A DNA stretch of 64,000 nt from Paenibacillus xylanivorans (GTDB taxonomy: Bacteria > Bacillota > Bacilli > Paenibacillales > Paenibacillaceae). Under the pieces are notes generated by a model that searched no databases, had not been told where the DNA came from, and was given only the letters and a program-made list of their open reading frames with translations. The translations under genes and the position numbers were made by a program. Location: assembly GCF_001280595.1 (NCBI RefSeq), contig NZ_LITU01000081.1:36979-100978 (forward strand), given 5' to 3'. The number at the start of each line of letters is the position of its first letter. The first letter of the stretch is position 1. This document shows, piece by piece, positions 16,570-24,949 of this stretch.

Positions 16570-18000
16570 ATGATGAGCCTTGAAGCATTAAACCAACGAG
16601 TACTTGATGATTTGGCTTATCTCGCGTATGGAGGTTCGGATTGGATTCGCCCGCGAGAACATGATGAAGGTCATATCTATGATGTTGTTATCGTAGGTGG
16701 TGGACAGAGCGGCTTGGGTGCCGCTTTTGGATTTCTGCGTGAGCGAATATCCAACATTCTGGTTATTGACGAAAATGCCTCAGGGTTGGAGGGACCTTGG
16801 GAGACTTACGCCCGTATGGTCACTTTACGTACACCGAAACATCTGACCTCTATTGATCTCGGTATCCCTTCGCTGACTTTTCGAGCATGGTGGGAGGCAC
16901 AAGCAGGCCCCTCCGGATGGGAAGATATTGATAAAATTCCTCGCAGCGAATGGATGAATTATCTGCGCTGGTACAGACAAGTGCTTCATCTGCCAGTCGT
17001 GAATGAAGTGAAGCTGACACTGATTGAACCTATAGATGGAGGCGTTCACAGACTGCACATCACAGGCGCAGGGGCTCCAACCAATATATTGCTGGCACGC
17101 AAGGTTGTTTTGGCTACTGGCATTCAGGGAGGTGGGGAGTGGCATGTACCATCCCTGATCGCTGAGCAAGTACCTAAACATCTGTACGCCCATACGTCGG
17201 AAACGATTGATTTTGAACGGTTACAAGGAAAAAGGATCGCCATACTTGGCGGCGGGGCTTCTGCCTTTGATAATGCCAACTTTGCACTAGTCGCAGGCGT
17301 GGCTGAGGCACACGTATTTGTACGGCGGGAACAATTACCGAGCATTAACCCGATTCGTCAGATGGAACAATCCGGTATGATTGAACGGTTTCATGCTCTG
17401 CCGGACGAGGATAAGTATGCGGCCATTTCCCATTTTTTTAACTATAATCAACCACCAACCAACGATACCTTCAACCGGGCTGCTTCATGGTCAGGCTTCC
17501 AATTGCATCTTCATGCGCCTTGGCTGGATGTACAGATGAAGGATGGGAAAGCGTTAGTGAGTACACCACAGGGCCTGCACTCCTTTGATTTTCTGGTCAT
17601 AAGTACAGGGATGGTCAGTGATCCGGCACTGCGTCCCGAGCTCAGAGTGGTGGAGGCACACATTGCACGCTGGGAAGACCGTTTTCAAGCCCCGGCTGCA
17701 CAAAGGAATGTGATGCTTGACGCCCATCCCTACCTTAGCCCCGGGTTTGCAATGACCAGCAGAGATGAGGAGGGGGAGGATAAGCTGCGTGGCCTGTTTG
17801 TCTTTAACTATTCTGCACTTGCAAGTTGCGGCCTCTCTGCCTCGGCAATATCGGGGACACGTAATGCTGTGCCGAAGTTGGTTTCAGCGGTTGCTGACCA
17901 GCTTTTCCTGGATGACCGGGAACAGATCCTGGAGCAATTTTTCAAGTATAACGAACAGGAATTTACTGCTATTTGGGTGAAAAGTGGAATTGGAATCTGA
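16570..18000 (+). CDS. FAD/NAD(P)-dependent oxidoreductase, flavin-monooxygenase-like
   Basis: 476 residues. FAD site VVIVGGGQSGLGAAFGFL (about 38-56) and NAD(P) site AILGGGASAFDNANF (about 222-236), the two-Rossmann layout of class B flavin monooxygenases and of CzcO/lysine N-hydroxylase relatives. The segment VTLRTPKHLTSIDLGIPS and VVLATGIQGGGEWHVP also fit this family. I do not see the classical Baeyer-Villiger fingerprint, so the reaction is open: hydroxylation of a small amine or oxidation of a heteroatom are possibilities. Start ATG with GAGGG close by (a second ATG follows at 16573). It stands alone between two terminators. Confidence 0.8.
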   Translation: MMSLEALNQRVLDDLAYLAYGGSDWIRPREHDEGHIYDVVIVGGGQSGLGAAFGFLRERISNILVIDENASGLEGPWETYARMVTLRTPKHLTSIDLGIPSLTFRAWWEAQAGPSGWEDIDKIPRSEWMNYLRWYRQVLHLPVVNEVKLTLIEPIDGGVHRLHITGAGAPTNILLARKVVLATGIQGGGEWHVPSLIAEQVPKHLYAHTSETIDFERLQGKRIAILGGGASAFDNANFALVAGVAEAHVFVRREQLPSINPIRQMEQSGMIERFHALPDEDKYAAISHFFNYNQPPTNDTFNRAASWSGFQLHLHAPWLDVQMKDGKALVSTPQGLHSFDFLVISTGMVSDPALRPELRVVEAHIARWEDRFQAPAAQRNVMLDAHPYLSPGFAMTSRDEEGEDKLRGLFVFNYSALASCGLSASAISGTRNAVPKLVSAVADQLFLDDREQILEQFFKYNEQEFTAIWVKSGIGI

Positions 18001-18012
18001 TTATACAAAATG

Positions 18013-18046
18013 ACCGTACAGCAGGTTAAGAGGCTGTACGGTTTTT
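18013..18046 (+). terminator. terminator after the flavoprotein gene
   Basis: Perfect stem ACCGTACAGC/GCTGTACGGT, then TTTTT. Confidence 0.9.
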
Positions 18047-18131
18047 GTTTTCCGAAAGTTACATTTACGGGTGCTTATATAATGCTGTAAAATATCGAAT
18101 TATACAGCGTTAAGGCAGGCGATAGATTATT

Positions 18132-18617
18132 GTGAGAATCATGGATTATGAGGGGTTCAAAACCCATTTGAAGAAGGCGTCACGCAAACGAAACGAACCC
18201 TTGATCAAAATTGTGGCTTTTCAGGAAAAGTATATGAAGATTGATGAAATCCAATATTATGATGTAGAGCAGAACTATATGAGTGTTCAAGCGTGTAATA
18301 CGCTGTGGATGAACTTAAAAGATAAATCTTTCCACAATCTGGTGTCCCATGATCTGAAGTTTTTCCAAACCATGGACAACCTCGGACGTCATTCATTGGA
18401 GAATCTAATCAAAGAACTATACGATATGGCTGTTCCAATCCTGCTCGATTACGATCCAGCTGATTATTATAGTTTGCAGCAGTTGTCTGAAATTCTGGTA
18501 CTGGATGAGATGAAGCTAATTGAGAAATTGGAGATGGGACGTTTCAAGGGTGCATTTATTAATGAAGAAGGAAATTGGGTGAAACCCAAACCAGACAGGG
18601 CTGATCTATTCCTATAA
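18132..18617 (+). CDS. uncharacterised protein with excisionase-like C-terminal HTH
   Basis: 161 residues, family not recognised. Start GTG at 18132; an ATG four codons in (18141) is possible; the RBS is weak (AAGGCAGG about 11 nt upstream). The first two thirds are alpha/beta and rich in aromatic and charged residues (IQYYDVEQNYMSVQAC, LVSHDLKFFQTMDNLGRHSL). The last 45 residues (YSLQQLSEILVLDEMKLIEK, then GRFKGAFINEEGNWVKPKPD) follow the pattern of a MerR/excisionase-type winged helix: an aromatic-Ser/Thr start, a Leu-rich turn, then Gly-Arg-Phe-Gly and a basic wing. So it may bind DNA. No phage genes adjoin it, and a terminator follows at once. Confidence 0.65.
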   Translation: MRIMDYEGFKTHLKKASRKRNEPLIKIVAFQEKYMKIDEIQYYDVEQNYMSVQACNTLWMNLKDKSFHNLVSHDLKFFQTMDNLGRHSLENLIKELYDMAVPILLDYDPADYYSLQQLSEILVLDEMKLIEKLEMGRFKGAFINEEGNWVKPKPDRADLFL

Positions 18618-18665
18618 ATGAAAAAGATAAACTCGTGTCAATTACATAATGACCGAGCATCCATT

Positions 18666-18705
18666 CTGCAATGGTACGCCGAATATGGCACATTGCAGTT
18701 TTTTT
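18666..18705 (+). terminator. terminator after the HTH-like orphan
   Basis: Stem CTGCAATG/CATTGCAG with a 17-base loop, then seven T. Confidence 0.8.
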
Positions 18706-18732
18706 CATTAACGAACCTGCCAACGATAAGGC

Positions 18733-19410
18733 TTAGTCGTTTCGTTTCACGATGAAAGAGTCCCCTCGTGGCCCTGGTGCTCTTGGAATGGAAACAACCT
18801 GTTTTTGCTGAATCATGATGCCTTTTTCTTTGGCGACTAGTCCGGGGGAGCGGCCGTTCAGGCGACAACATTTGAAGGTGACAGGAGTGTTCCTCGCCAT
18901 CCGTGAGATGGAATTTCCTACAGAAGGTGCTTCTACAATCCACTCCGCTGATGATTGCTGGCCTGTATATTGCTGAACGGTACGGAAAGTCCAGCTTTGG
19001 GTCAGGTTATGAAGCGTGATACACCATCGAGTACGATTGATTCTGTATATGGTAGCTCTAATCCGATCTCCTGGAGACACAGGGAAAGGGATGACTGTTT
19101 CAACGTCCGGCAGGATTTCCCACCAGGCATAATAACTAGCTTTGCCGTTAACCCAATCATGGCCTGTTCCAGTCTGAATCAGGTTGGAATTCTCGAATCC
19201 ATCAATTCCGATCCAAGCTGAAGAGTATGAAGATTTAGATGATGGTAAAACAAAGGGCACGTTCCATTCGGCCGAGATGCGTCTGAATTCACCTTTGTAA
19301 CCCGCTCGGGCATAACCGCTCCAGTTAGAGGAAATCCACCCGAAACGTAGTGAATTTGTTTTGCCTGTATGAATACAAGGTTTTCGGCGTTTGTTACGAT
19401 TATTGGCCAT
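18733..19410 (-). CDS. G1-family (eqolisin) glutamic peptidase homologue
   Basis: 225 residues. The G1 peptidase pattern is clear: NWSGYARAG, AEWNVPFV, SSAWIGIDGFENSNLIQTGT, YYAWWEILPD, SPGDRIRATI, LHNLTQSWTF and SSAEWIVEAPS. The catalytic pair of scytalidoglutamic peptidase (Gln in ILQTG, Glu in AEFIIE) is matched by Gln in LIQTG and Glu in AEWIVE. The start at 19410 is set by GGGAGGTGG just upstream; the open frame further up has no RBS. The N-terminus is short and basic (ANNRNKRRKP), with no signal peptide and no propeptide, unlike the fungal secreted acid proteases. Function in bacteria is largely unknown. Confidence 0.85.
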   Translation of the reverse strand: MANNRNKRRKPCIHTGKTNSLRFGWISSNWSGYARAGYKGEFRRISAEWNVPFVLPSSKSSYSSAWIGIDGFENSNLIQTGTGHDWVNGKASYYAWWEILPDVETVIPFPVSPGDRIRATIYRINRTRWCITLHNLTQSWTFRTVQQYTGQQSSAEWIVEAPSVGNSISRMARNTPVTFKCCRLNGRSPGLVAKEKGIMIQQKQVVSIPRAPGPRGDSFIVKRND

Positions 19411-19671
19411 AAGGCCACCTCCCATGAAATATAGAGACGAAATTATTCGTTCGATATTATCAAATGCATGGAAGACGAAAGAGGACATGGACAATCTGAA
19501 AAAGAAATAAGTAATGAACGATTTTGAAAGATATTCAGGGCTGAATACGATGATTGATGATCGGAAGATGTCGAATGTTGATGATTTTTGGATGTTTTTA
19601 AATTAATTTGAACGAAAATGATTGTTTTTTATGAATAATATGTTACTATAAAAGCAGTTGGAGGAATGAAA

Positions 19672-20418
19672 ATGCTAACTGAAGAACGATATGCTGCAAT
19701 TATAGAGCGCTTACAAGAAAGAGGGATTGTGAAACTGCAAGAGCTCGTCGATGTGCTCGGTGCTTCTGAATCAACGATACGGCGTGATTTGATTGACCTG
19801 GAGAGCCGACATATGCTGAAACGTATACACGGTGGTGCTGCTCTGGTAAATGAAAAGACACCAGAACCAGGTATGGAAGAAAAAACGTTCAAAAACATTC
19901 AACAGAAAACGGCAATTGCTCGTTTAGCTGCGCAGGAGATCAACAATGGTGAATGCATCTATCTGGATGCGGGGACGACGACATTAGCCATGATTCCCTA
20001 TATTGAAGCCAAGGACGTTACGGTAGTGACCAATGGACTTTCTCATGTAGAAGCGTTGGTAAGTAAACGAATACGCAGCTATCTGCTTGGCGGCATGATG
20101 AAAATTCACACCAAAGCCGTGATTGGCAGTATCGCATTACAGAACATGGACAACTTCCGTTTTGATAAATGTTTTATCGGAACCAACGGAGTGGACCCCG
20201 AAATGGGGTATACAACTCCTGATCCGGAGGAAGCCTTGATTAAAAGGCGTGCACACCAATTGTCCGGGAGATCTTATGTGCTGGCTGATTCCAGCAAAAT
20301 TGGGGAAATCACTTTTGCCAAATTGTTTGACCTGGAGGAGGCAGATTTGATTACTGAACATATGCCGGAACACTGGCGTTCTGTAATCGCCCAGAAAACT
20401 AAAATAATTGAGGGATAG
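19672..20418 (+). CDS. fruR: DeoR-family repressor of the fructose operon
   Basis: 248 residues. N-terminal DeoR helix-turn-helix (LTEERYAAIIERLQERGIVK, LGASESTIRRDLIDLESR) with the family-typical RIHGGA stretch, then a sugar-phosphate sensor domain (YLDAGTTTLAMIPYI, NGLSHVEALV, CFIGTNGVDPEMGYTTPDP, SSKIGEITFAKL). First gene of fruR-fruK-fruA, where this repressor senses fructose 1-phosphate. GGAGG 7 nt before ATG 19672 fixes the start; the ATG at 19666 overlaps the RBS region. The next gene begins 2 nt after its stop. Confidence 0.93.
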   Translation: MLTEERYAAIIERLQERGIVKLQELVDVLGASESTIRRDLIDLESRHMLKRIHGGAALVNEKTPEPGMEEKTFKNIQQKTAIARLAAQEINNGECIYLDAGTTTLAMIPYIEAKDVTVVTNGLSHVEALVSKRIRSYLLGGMMKIHTKAVIGSIALQNMDNFRFDKCFIGTNGVDPEMGYTTPDPEEALIKRRAHQLSGRSYVLADSSKIGEITFAKLFDLEEADLITEHMPEHWRSVIAQKTKIIEG

Positions 20419-20420
20419 CC

Positions 20421-21332
20421 ATGATATATACCGTAACACTTAATCCTTCCATTGATTACATCGTGGAAGTGGATGATCTGAAGCTTGGTGATTTGAATCG
20501 TATGAATCGGGACCTGAAACTTCCTGGTGGAAAAGGCATTAACGTATCGCGAGTGCTTAATCAACTGGGAGCCGAAAACACAGCACTTGGATTTCTGGGA
20601 GGGTTCACGGGTCGTTTCATTAATGACAAATTGCAGGAAGATGAAATCCAGACGGATTTCGTTACCATCGCAGATGATACCCGGATTAACATTAAGCTGA
20701 AGCATGGGGAAGAGACAGAGATTAACGGACTGGGACCAGCCATTCGACCAGAGGAAGCAGCGGGGTTGCTTAACAAGTTATCCGCATTGCAAAAAGGAGA
20801 TATCGTCATACTTTCGGGAAGTGTACCGCCTTCGCTGGGGGCAGATTTCTACGATCGACTGATCAATGTGTGCAAACAAACGAGTGCCGAATTTGTAATC
20901 GATACGACGGGACCTGCATTGATGGATGCTCTGGTACATGAGCCGCTGCTGGTGAAGCCGAATCACCATGAACTTGCTGAACTCTTCGGAGTAACCATAG
21001 ACACTCAGGAGGAGCTGGTGACGTATGGTCGCAAGCTTTTGGAAACAGGTGCTAAGCATGTGTTGATCTCCATGGCAGGTGAAGGCGCGCTGTTGATTAC
21101 CAAAACAGATGTCTACCACGCGAGTGTGCCAAAAGGTGTCGTGAAGAACTCGGTTGGTGCTGGAGACTCCATGATCGGTGGATTCGTAGGGACATTTGGA
21201 TTAAACGAAGACCTGCTTGAAGCGTTCCGAATGGGGGTTGCTTCAGGTAGTGCAACGGCTTTCTCGGATGACCTGGCAACTCGGGAACTCATTGAAAAGC
21301 TACGTATTCAAGTCATAATAACCAAATTATAG
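20421..21332 (+). CDS. fruK: 1-phosphofructokinase
   Basis: 303 residues, PfkB carbohydrate kinase family. Turns fructose 1-phosphate and ATP into fructose 1,6-bisphosphate. Visible: TLNPSIDYIVEVDDL at the N-terminus, the PfkB signature GGKGINVSRVLNQLG, GSVPPSLGADFY, VKPNHHELAELFG and the catalytic-Asp motif KNSVGAGDSMIGGFVG near residue 250. It starts 2 nt after fruR, with GAGGG as RBS. It feeds the product of FruA into glycolysis. Confidence 0.95.
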   Translation: MIYTVTLNPSIDYIVEVDDLKLGDLNRMNRDLKLPGGKGINVSRVLNQLGAENTALGFLGGFTGRFINDKLQEDEIQTDFVTIADDTRINIKLKHGEETEINGLGPAIRPEEAAGLLNKLSALQKGDIVILSGSVPPSLGADFYDRLINVCKQTSAEFVIDTTGPALMDALVHEPLLVKPNHHELAELFGVTIDTQEELVTYGRKLLETGAKHVLISMAGEGALLITKTDVYHASVPKGVVKNSVGAGDSMIGGFVGTFGLNEDLLEAFRMGVASGSATAFSDDLATRELIEKLRIQVIITKL

Positions 21333-21468
21333 TCCGTACAAAATGAATGGAATGCATGCCCCTTTATAGAAGAGGGGATTCATTGAATCGCAGATAACAG
21401 CGCAAGAAGTACAATTATAAGTCGGTCTGCATCACACGGGCCGACTGAATTTAAGGGAGTGTACCAAA

Positions 21469-23463
21469 ATGAGAATAACAGACCTGATGATCCAGGAAAC
21501 GATGATCATGGACCTGCAAGCCACGACGAAAGAAGAGGCTATTGATGAACTCATTTCTAGTTTAAACCGTAGCGGACGTATTAATGACCCGGTATTGTTT
21601 AAGGAAATGATTTATAAACGCGAAGCTGAATCGAGCACGGGGATCGGTGGCGGTATTGCCATGCCTCATGCCAAGACAACAGCTGTGAATGAACCTACAG
21701 TTGTATTCGCCAAGAGTCGAAAAGGACTTGATTTTGAAGCGCTTGATGATGAACCGGCTCATATATTCTTCATGATTGCAGCTCCAGAAGGGGCGGCCAA
21801 TACCCATCTTCGTACGCTTGCGGCTCTTTCCAGGCTGTTGATTGATAGCGATTTCATCTCACAGCTGATGAGCACGGACACTCCTGAAGAAGTGACTGCA
21901 TTATTCGATGCCAAGCAGGCGGAGGAAGCGGAGAAAAAAGCTGCCAAAGAAAAAGCTGAAGCGGAGAAAGCAGCAAATGCTGCAAATGGAACAAACGCTG
22001 TATCCGGCTCGGGCCATACGAATGGTCAGAAACAGAGCACATCTGGTGTTATTGTTGGCAATGCGGCATCTGAAGATTTTGTCGTAGCGGTTACAGCTTG
22101 TCCAACGGGTATTGCTCACACGTTCATGGCTGAAGATGCTCTCAAAAAGAAAGCACAAGAAATGGGCATAAATATCCGAGTGGAGACTAATGGTTCCGAA
22201 GGAGCACAGAACGTACTGACAGCTGATGAAATCGCTCGTGCCAAAGGGGTTATCATTGCGGCGGATAAAAATGTGGAAATGGCCCGCTTTGATGGCAAAC
22301 CGGTATTGCAAAGACCAGTGAGCGATGGTATTCGCAAATCCGAAGAGCTGATTCGTAAGGCAGTTAACGGCGACGCTCCGATCTACAGAAGCCAGGGCGG
22401 CAGTACTGGCAAGGCTGAAGGAGAAAGCCAAGGCAAAGTGAACGTGGGCAGTAAGATTTATAAAGATTTGATGAACGGAATCTCGCATATGCTTCCATTT
22501 GTAGTGGGTGGCGGTATTTTGCTCGCAATATCTTTCTTGTTTGAACAAATTGCAAGTCCTGAAAATCCCATCGTGCAACTATTGCAGACGATTGGTGGCG
22601 GAACCGGTGCGTTCCATTTCCTGATTCCTGTCCTTGCCGGATTTATTGCGATGAGTATCGGTGATCGTCCTGCCCTCATGCCTGGTATGGTCGGCGGATT
22701 GCTGGCCGTGAACTCAAACGCTGGTTTCCTTGGTGGTCTTGCTGCCGGTTTCCTGGCAGGTTACGTTGTAATCGGTCTGCGCAAACTGTTTAAAGGATTG
22801 CCTAAAGCCATTGATGGTTTGAAACCAATCCTGCTGTATCCTGTATTCGGATTGCTTATCGTGGGTGCAATAAGTTTCTATGTCTTTGATCCGATTTTTG
22901 GTTCCCTTAACACATGGCTTGTGGATGCACTTGGAAATTTGGGTACTGGAAATGCTGTATTGCTTGGCTTGCTGCTTGGCGGCATGATGTCCATCGATAT
23001 GGGTGGACCGTTTAACAAAGCGGCTTATACGTTTGCCATCGGTGTATTCACATCGAGTGGTAATACAGATGGTGCCTGGATGGCAGCTGTTATGGCAGGT
23101 GGTATGGTGCCGCCACTGGCAATTGCCCTGGCTACAACGTTCTTCAAATCCAAATTTACGGAGCAAGAACGCAAATCAGGTTTGACGAATTACGTGCTCG
23201 GATTTTCCTTCATCACGGAAGGTGCCATTCCATTCGCTGCAGCTGACCCGCTGCGCGTCCTGACATCCTGTATTCTGGGTTCCGCTGTTGCTGGCGGACT
23301 GACTCAACTGTGGAGCATTAACGTACCCGCTCCGCATGGTGGAATTTTCGTTGCAGCACTGGCAAATCACGCGTTACTCTTCCTGCTTGCTGTAGCAATT
23401 GGTTCAGTGATCTCCGGTCTGATCCTGGGACTATGGAAGAAATCGCCGACCCTTGTGAAATAA
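21469..23463 (+). CDS. fruA: fructose-specific PTS enzyme IIABC
   Basis: 664 residues, a one-chain fructose phosphotransferase permease that imports fructose as fructose 1-phosphate. IIA domain (about 1-145) with the phospho-His 67 in AMPHAKT; an Ala/Glu/Lys-rich linker (about 148-195); IIB domain (about 200-310) with phospho-Cys 211 in TACPTGIAHTFMAEDAL; IIC membrane domain (about 335-660) with GGGILLAISFLFEQ, GDRPALMPGMVGG, MSIDMGGPFNKAAYTFA, ITEGAIPFAAADPLRV and PHGGIF. Start with RBS AAGGGAG. It is separated from fruK by 136 bp holding two weak hairpins, and closed by a strong terminator. Substrate call rests on family motifs plus the fruR-fruK context. Confidence 0.95.
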   Translation: MRITDLMIQETMIMDLQATTKEEAIDELISSLNRSGRINDPVLFKEMIYKREAESSTGIGGGIAMPHAKTTAVNEPTVVFAKSRKGLDFEALDDEPAHIFFMIAAPEGAANTHLRTLAALSRLLIDSDFISQLMSTDTPEEVTALFDAKQAEEAEKKAAKEKAEAEKAANAANGTNAVSGSGHTNGQKQSTSGVIVGNAASEDFVVAVTACPTGIAHTFMAEDALKKKAQEMGINIRVETNGSEGAQNVLTADEIARAKGVIIAADKNVEMARFDGKPVLQRPVSDGIRKSEELIRKAVNGDAPIYRSQGGSTGKAEGESQGKVNVGSKIYKDLMNGISHMLPFVVGGGILLAISFLFEQIASPENPIVQLLQTIGGGTGAFHFLIPVLAGFIAMSIGDRPALMPGMVGGLLAVNSNAGFLGGLAAGFLAGYVVIGLRKLFKGLPKAIDGLKPILLYPVFGLLIVGAISFYVFDPIFGSLNTWLVDALGNLGTGNAVLLGLLLGGMMSIDMGGPFNKAAYTFAIGVFTSSGNTDGAWMAAVMAGGMVPPLAIALATTFFKSKFTEQERKSGLTNYVLGFSFITEGAIPFAAADPLRVLTSCILGSAVAGGLTQLWSINVPAPHGGIFVAALANHALLFLLAVAIGSVISGLILGLWKKSPTLVK

Positions 23464-23530
23464 ATTAAAGGATGCAATTTTATCCTAAGGTATAAACAAG
23501 ATCTATCTCATAGCTTTGTAAAATAAAATG

Positions 23531-23570
23531 GCATCTTCTGAGTGAAATTCACTGGGAAGATGCTTTTTTA
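23531..23570 (+). terminator. terminator of the fructose operon
   Basis: Stem GCATCTTC...GAAGATGC with inner pairing AGTGAA/TTCACT, then six T. Confidence 0.9.
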
Positions 23571-23615
23571 TTTCGCTGTTAGTCATTCTGTGATAAAATA
23601 AACAATATTATTTTA

Positions 23616-23632
23616 ATGAAACTTAGTTTCAT
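23616..23632. promoter_or_regulatory. ATGAAAC-3-GTTTCAT palindrome before a methyltransferase gene
   Basis: A perfect 7-3-7 palindrome 28 bp before the ATG, with a further half-site TGAAAC just downstream (23637-23642). It is suited to a dimeric repressor or could be a 5' RNA hairpin. Confidence 0.5.
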
Positions 23633-23659
23633 CTGTTGAAACTAAAAGGAGGAAACAGA

Positions 23660-24445
23660 ATGTCTAATGATCAGATTAAAGGGCAGGTGCGCAAACAATT
23701 TGCTAAAAATGCGGATAAATATGTGACCAGTGTCGGCCATGCCAAAGGTGACGATTTGGCATTACTTGTAGCTTCATCCCAAGCGAGTACTGACATGAAG
23801 GTGCTGGATATTGCCACTGGAGGAGGACATGTTGCCAATGCATTAGCTCCACTTGTGGAGCAGGTTACTGCATTGGATTTAACGGAAGAGATGTTACAGG
23901 TGGCTGAACGCTTTATCCGGGGGAATGGACACCAGAATGTGGATTTTGTAGCAGGTGATGCTGAACACATACCTTTCAAGGATGATTTATTTGACCTTGT
24001 GACCTGTCGGATTGCTGCACACCATTTTCCAGATGTACCTTCCTTTGTATCAGAGGCGTTTCGAGTAATGAAACCTGGTGGAAGGTTGTTAATGATTGAT
24101 AATGTGGCGCCTGAGCGCGATGAGAACGATCAATTTTACAATGAAATTGAGAAGTGGCGTGATGCAAGTCATGTTCGGGCATGGCGCAAGACGGAATGGA
24201 TTCGGATGCTGGAGCTTGCCGGATTCCGCATGGAAACGATGGTTTCTTTTGAGAAGGGCTTCATATTTGAAGATTGGTGCAATAGGGCTGGACTTCCTGA
24301 GTCGGAGAGCAGAGAGCTGGAAGCAAGCATGCTGAGTGCGCCATCTGTGATTAAGAAGTATTTCAAGTTTGAAGAGACGCAATTGGGCAGACTCGTTAGT
24401 TTCGAGGGAGAAAGTGTATATATTCAGGCGGTAAAAGCGAAATAA
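23660..24445 (+). CDS. class I SAM-dependent methyltransferase
   Basis: 261 residues, UbiE/YcgJ-like fold. SAM-binding motif I VLDIATGGGHVANALA (about 47-62), motif II TALDLTEEMLQVAE, motif III FVAGDAEHIPFKDDLFDLV and post-motif VMKPGGRLLMID. Start ATG 23660 with AAGGAGG 7 nt upstream; the upstream in-frame start at 23636 precedes the RBS. The substrate is unknown, as the C-terminal half (EKGFIFEDWCNRAGLP) gives no specific signature. A perfect palindrome lies just upstream. Single-gene unit between two terminators. Confidence 0.88.
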   Translation: MSNDQIKGQVRKQFAKNADKYVTSVGHAKGDDLALLVASSQASTDMKVLDIATGGGHVANALAPLVEQVTALDLTEEMLQVAERFIRGNGHQNVDFVAGDAEHIPFKDDLFDLVTCRIAAHHFPDVPSFVSEAFRVMKPGGRLLMIDNVAPERDENDQFYNEIEKWRDASHVRAWRKTEWIRMLELAGFRMETMVSFEKGFIFEDWCNRAGLPESESRELEASMLSAPSVIKKYFKFEETQLGRLVSFEGESVYIQAVKAK

Positions 24446-24486
24446 AGATTCACTGTGGTTGAATGATTCGTTGGAGATGAGGAATT

Positions 24487-24530
24487 AAAAAAGGCAGAGG
24501 TACCCGTTAGAGGGACAACTGCCTTTTTTT
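24487..24530. terminator. terminator between methyltransferase and Zn-ADH relic
   Basis: Stem AAAAAAGGCAG/CTGCCTTTTTT, T run on the plus strand and mirrored on the minus strand. Confidence 0.85.
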
Positions 24531-24553
24531 GATTCGTTACACAATTTACACAA

Positions 24554-24945
24554 TCAAGGTTTTAGTATAACTTTAGTACATTCGTGTTCGTACAAAATCC
24601 GTTAAGCTTCCTTCGCATTCTCCAGAGCAATACGGTGGGAGATGACCTCGGTAGAGTCGAATTCGTCGATGGTGATTTTGCGAAAAAGTTCCGGCATATA
24701 TTGAATGAGACAGGCGCTTGTCCCATTCTCAAGTTAATGCTACTACGTTCAAACAGACCGCCTAGCTGAAACATGTTATAGGACGCCCCGTAAACCCGGG
24801 TTAGCTGCATCGTCCCGCATTTGCGCACAGCCTTGATGCCGATCTCAATCGTAATCAATGAACCGCCATGACATTTCGGCTTCTGTCCGATTTCCTCAGC
24901 AATACCACGCGCTCTCTTTTTTCCTCTATCTGGTAGCGATGTATA
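24554..24945 (-). pseudogene. C-terminal relic of a zinc-dependent alcohol/formaldehyde dehydrogenase
   Basis: On the minus strand one frame reads GGSLITIEIGIKAVRKCGTM, QLTRVYGASYNMFQLGG and LRMGQAPV, then the match moves to the next frame as QYMPELFRKITIDEFDSTEV, ISHRIALENAKEA, meets an in-frame TAA, and ends TKVILKP. This is the last 130 or so residues of a glutathione-independent formaldehyde-dehydrogenase-like Zn-ADH (usually about 380 residues). The N-terminal catalytic domain is absent, and there is at least one frameshift and one nonsense codon. It sits directly behind the bicupin gene on the same strand. Confidence 0.8.
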
Positions 24946-24949
24946 CCTA

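Noticed and set aside
21901-22578. 225-codon minus-strand frame inside fruA
   Set aside because: It is antisense to the conserved IIB domain and linker; low-complexity product.
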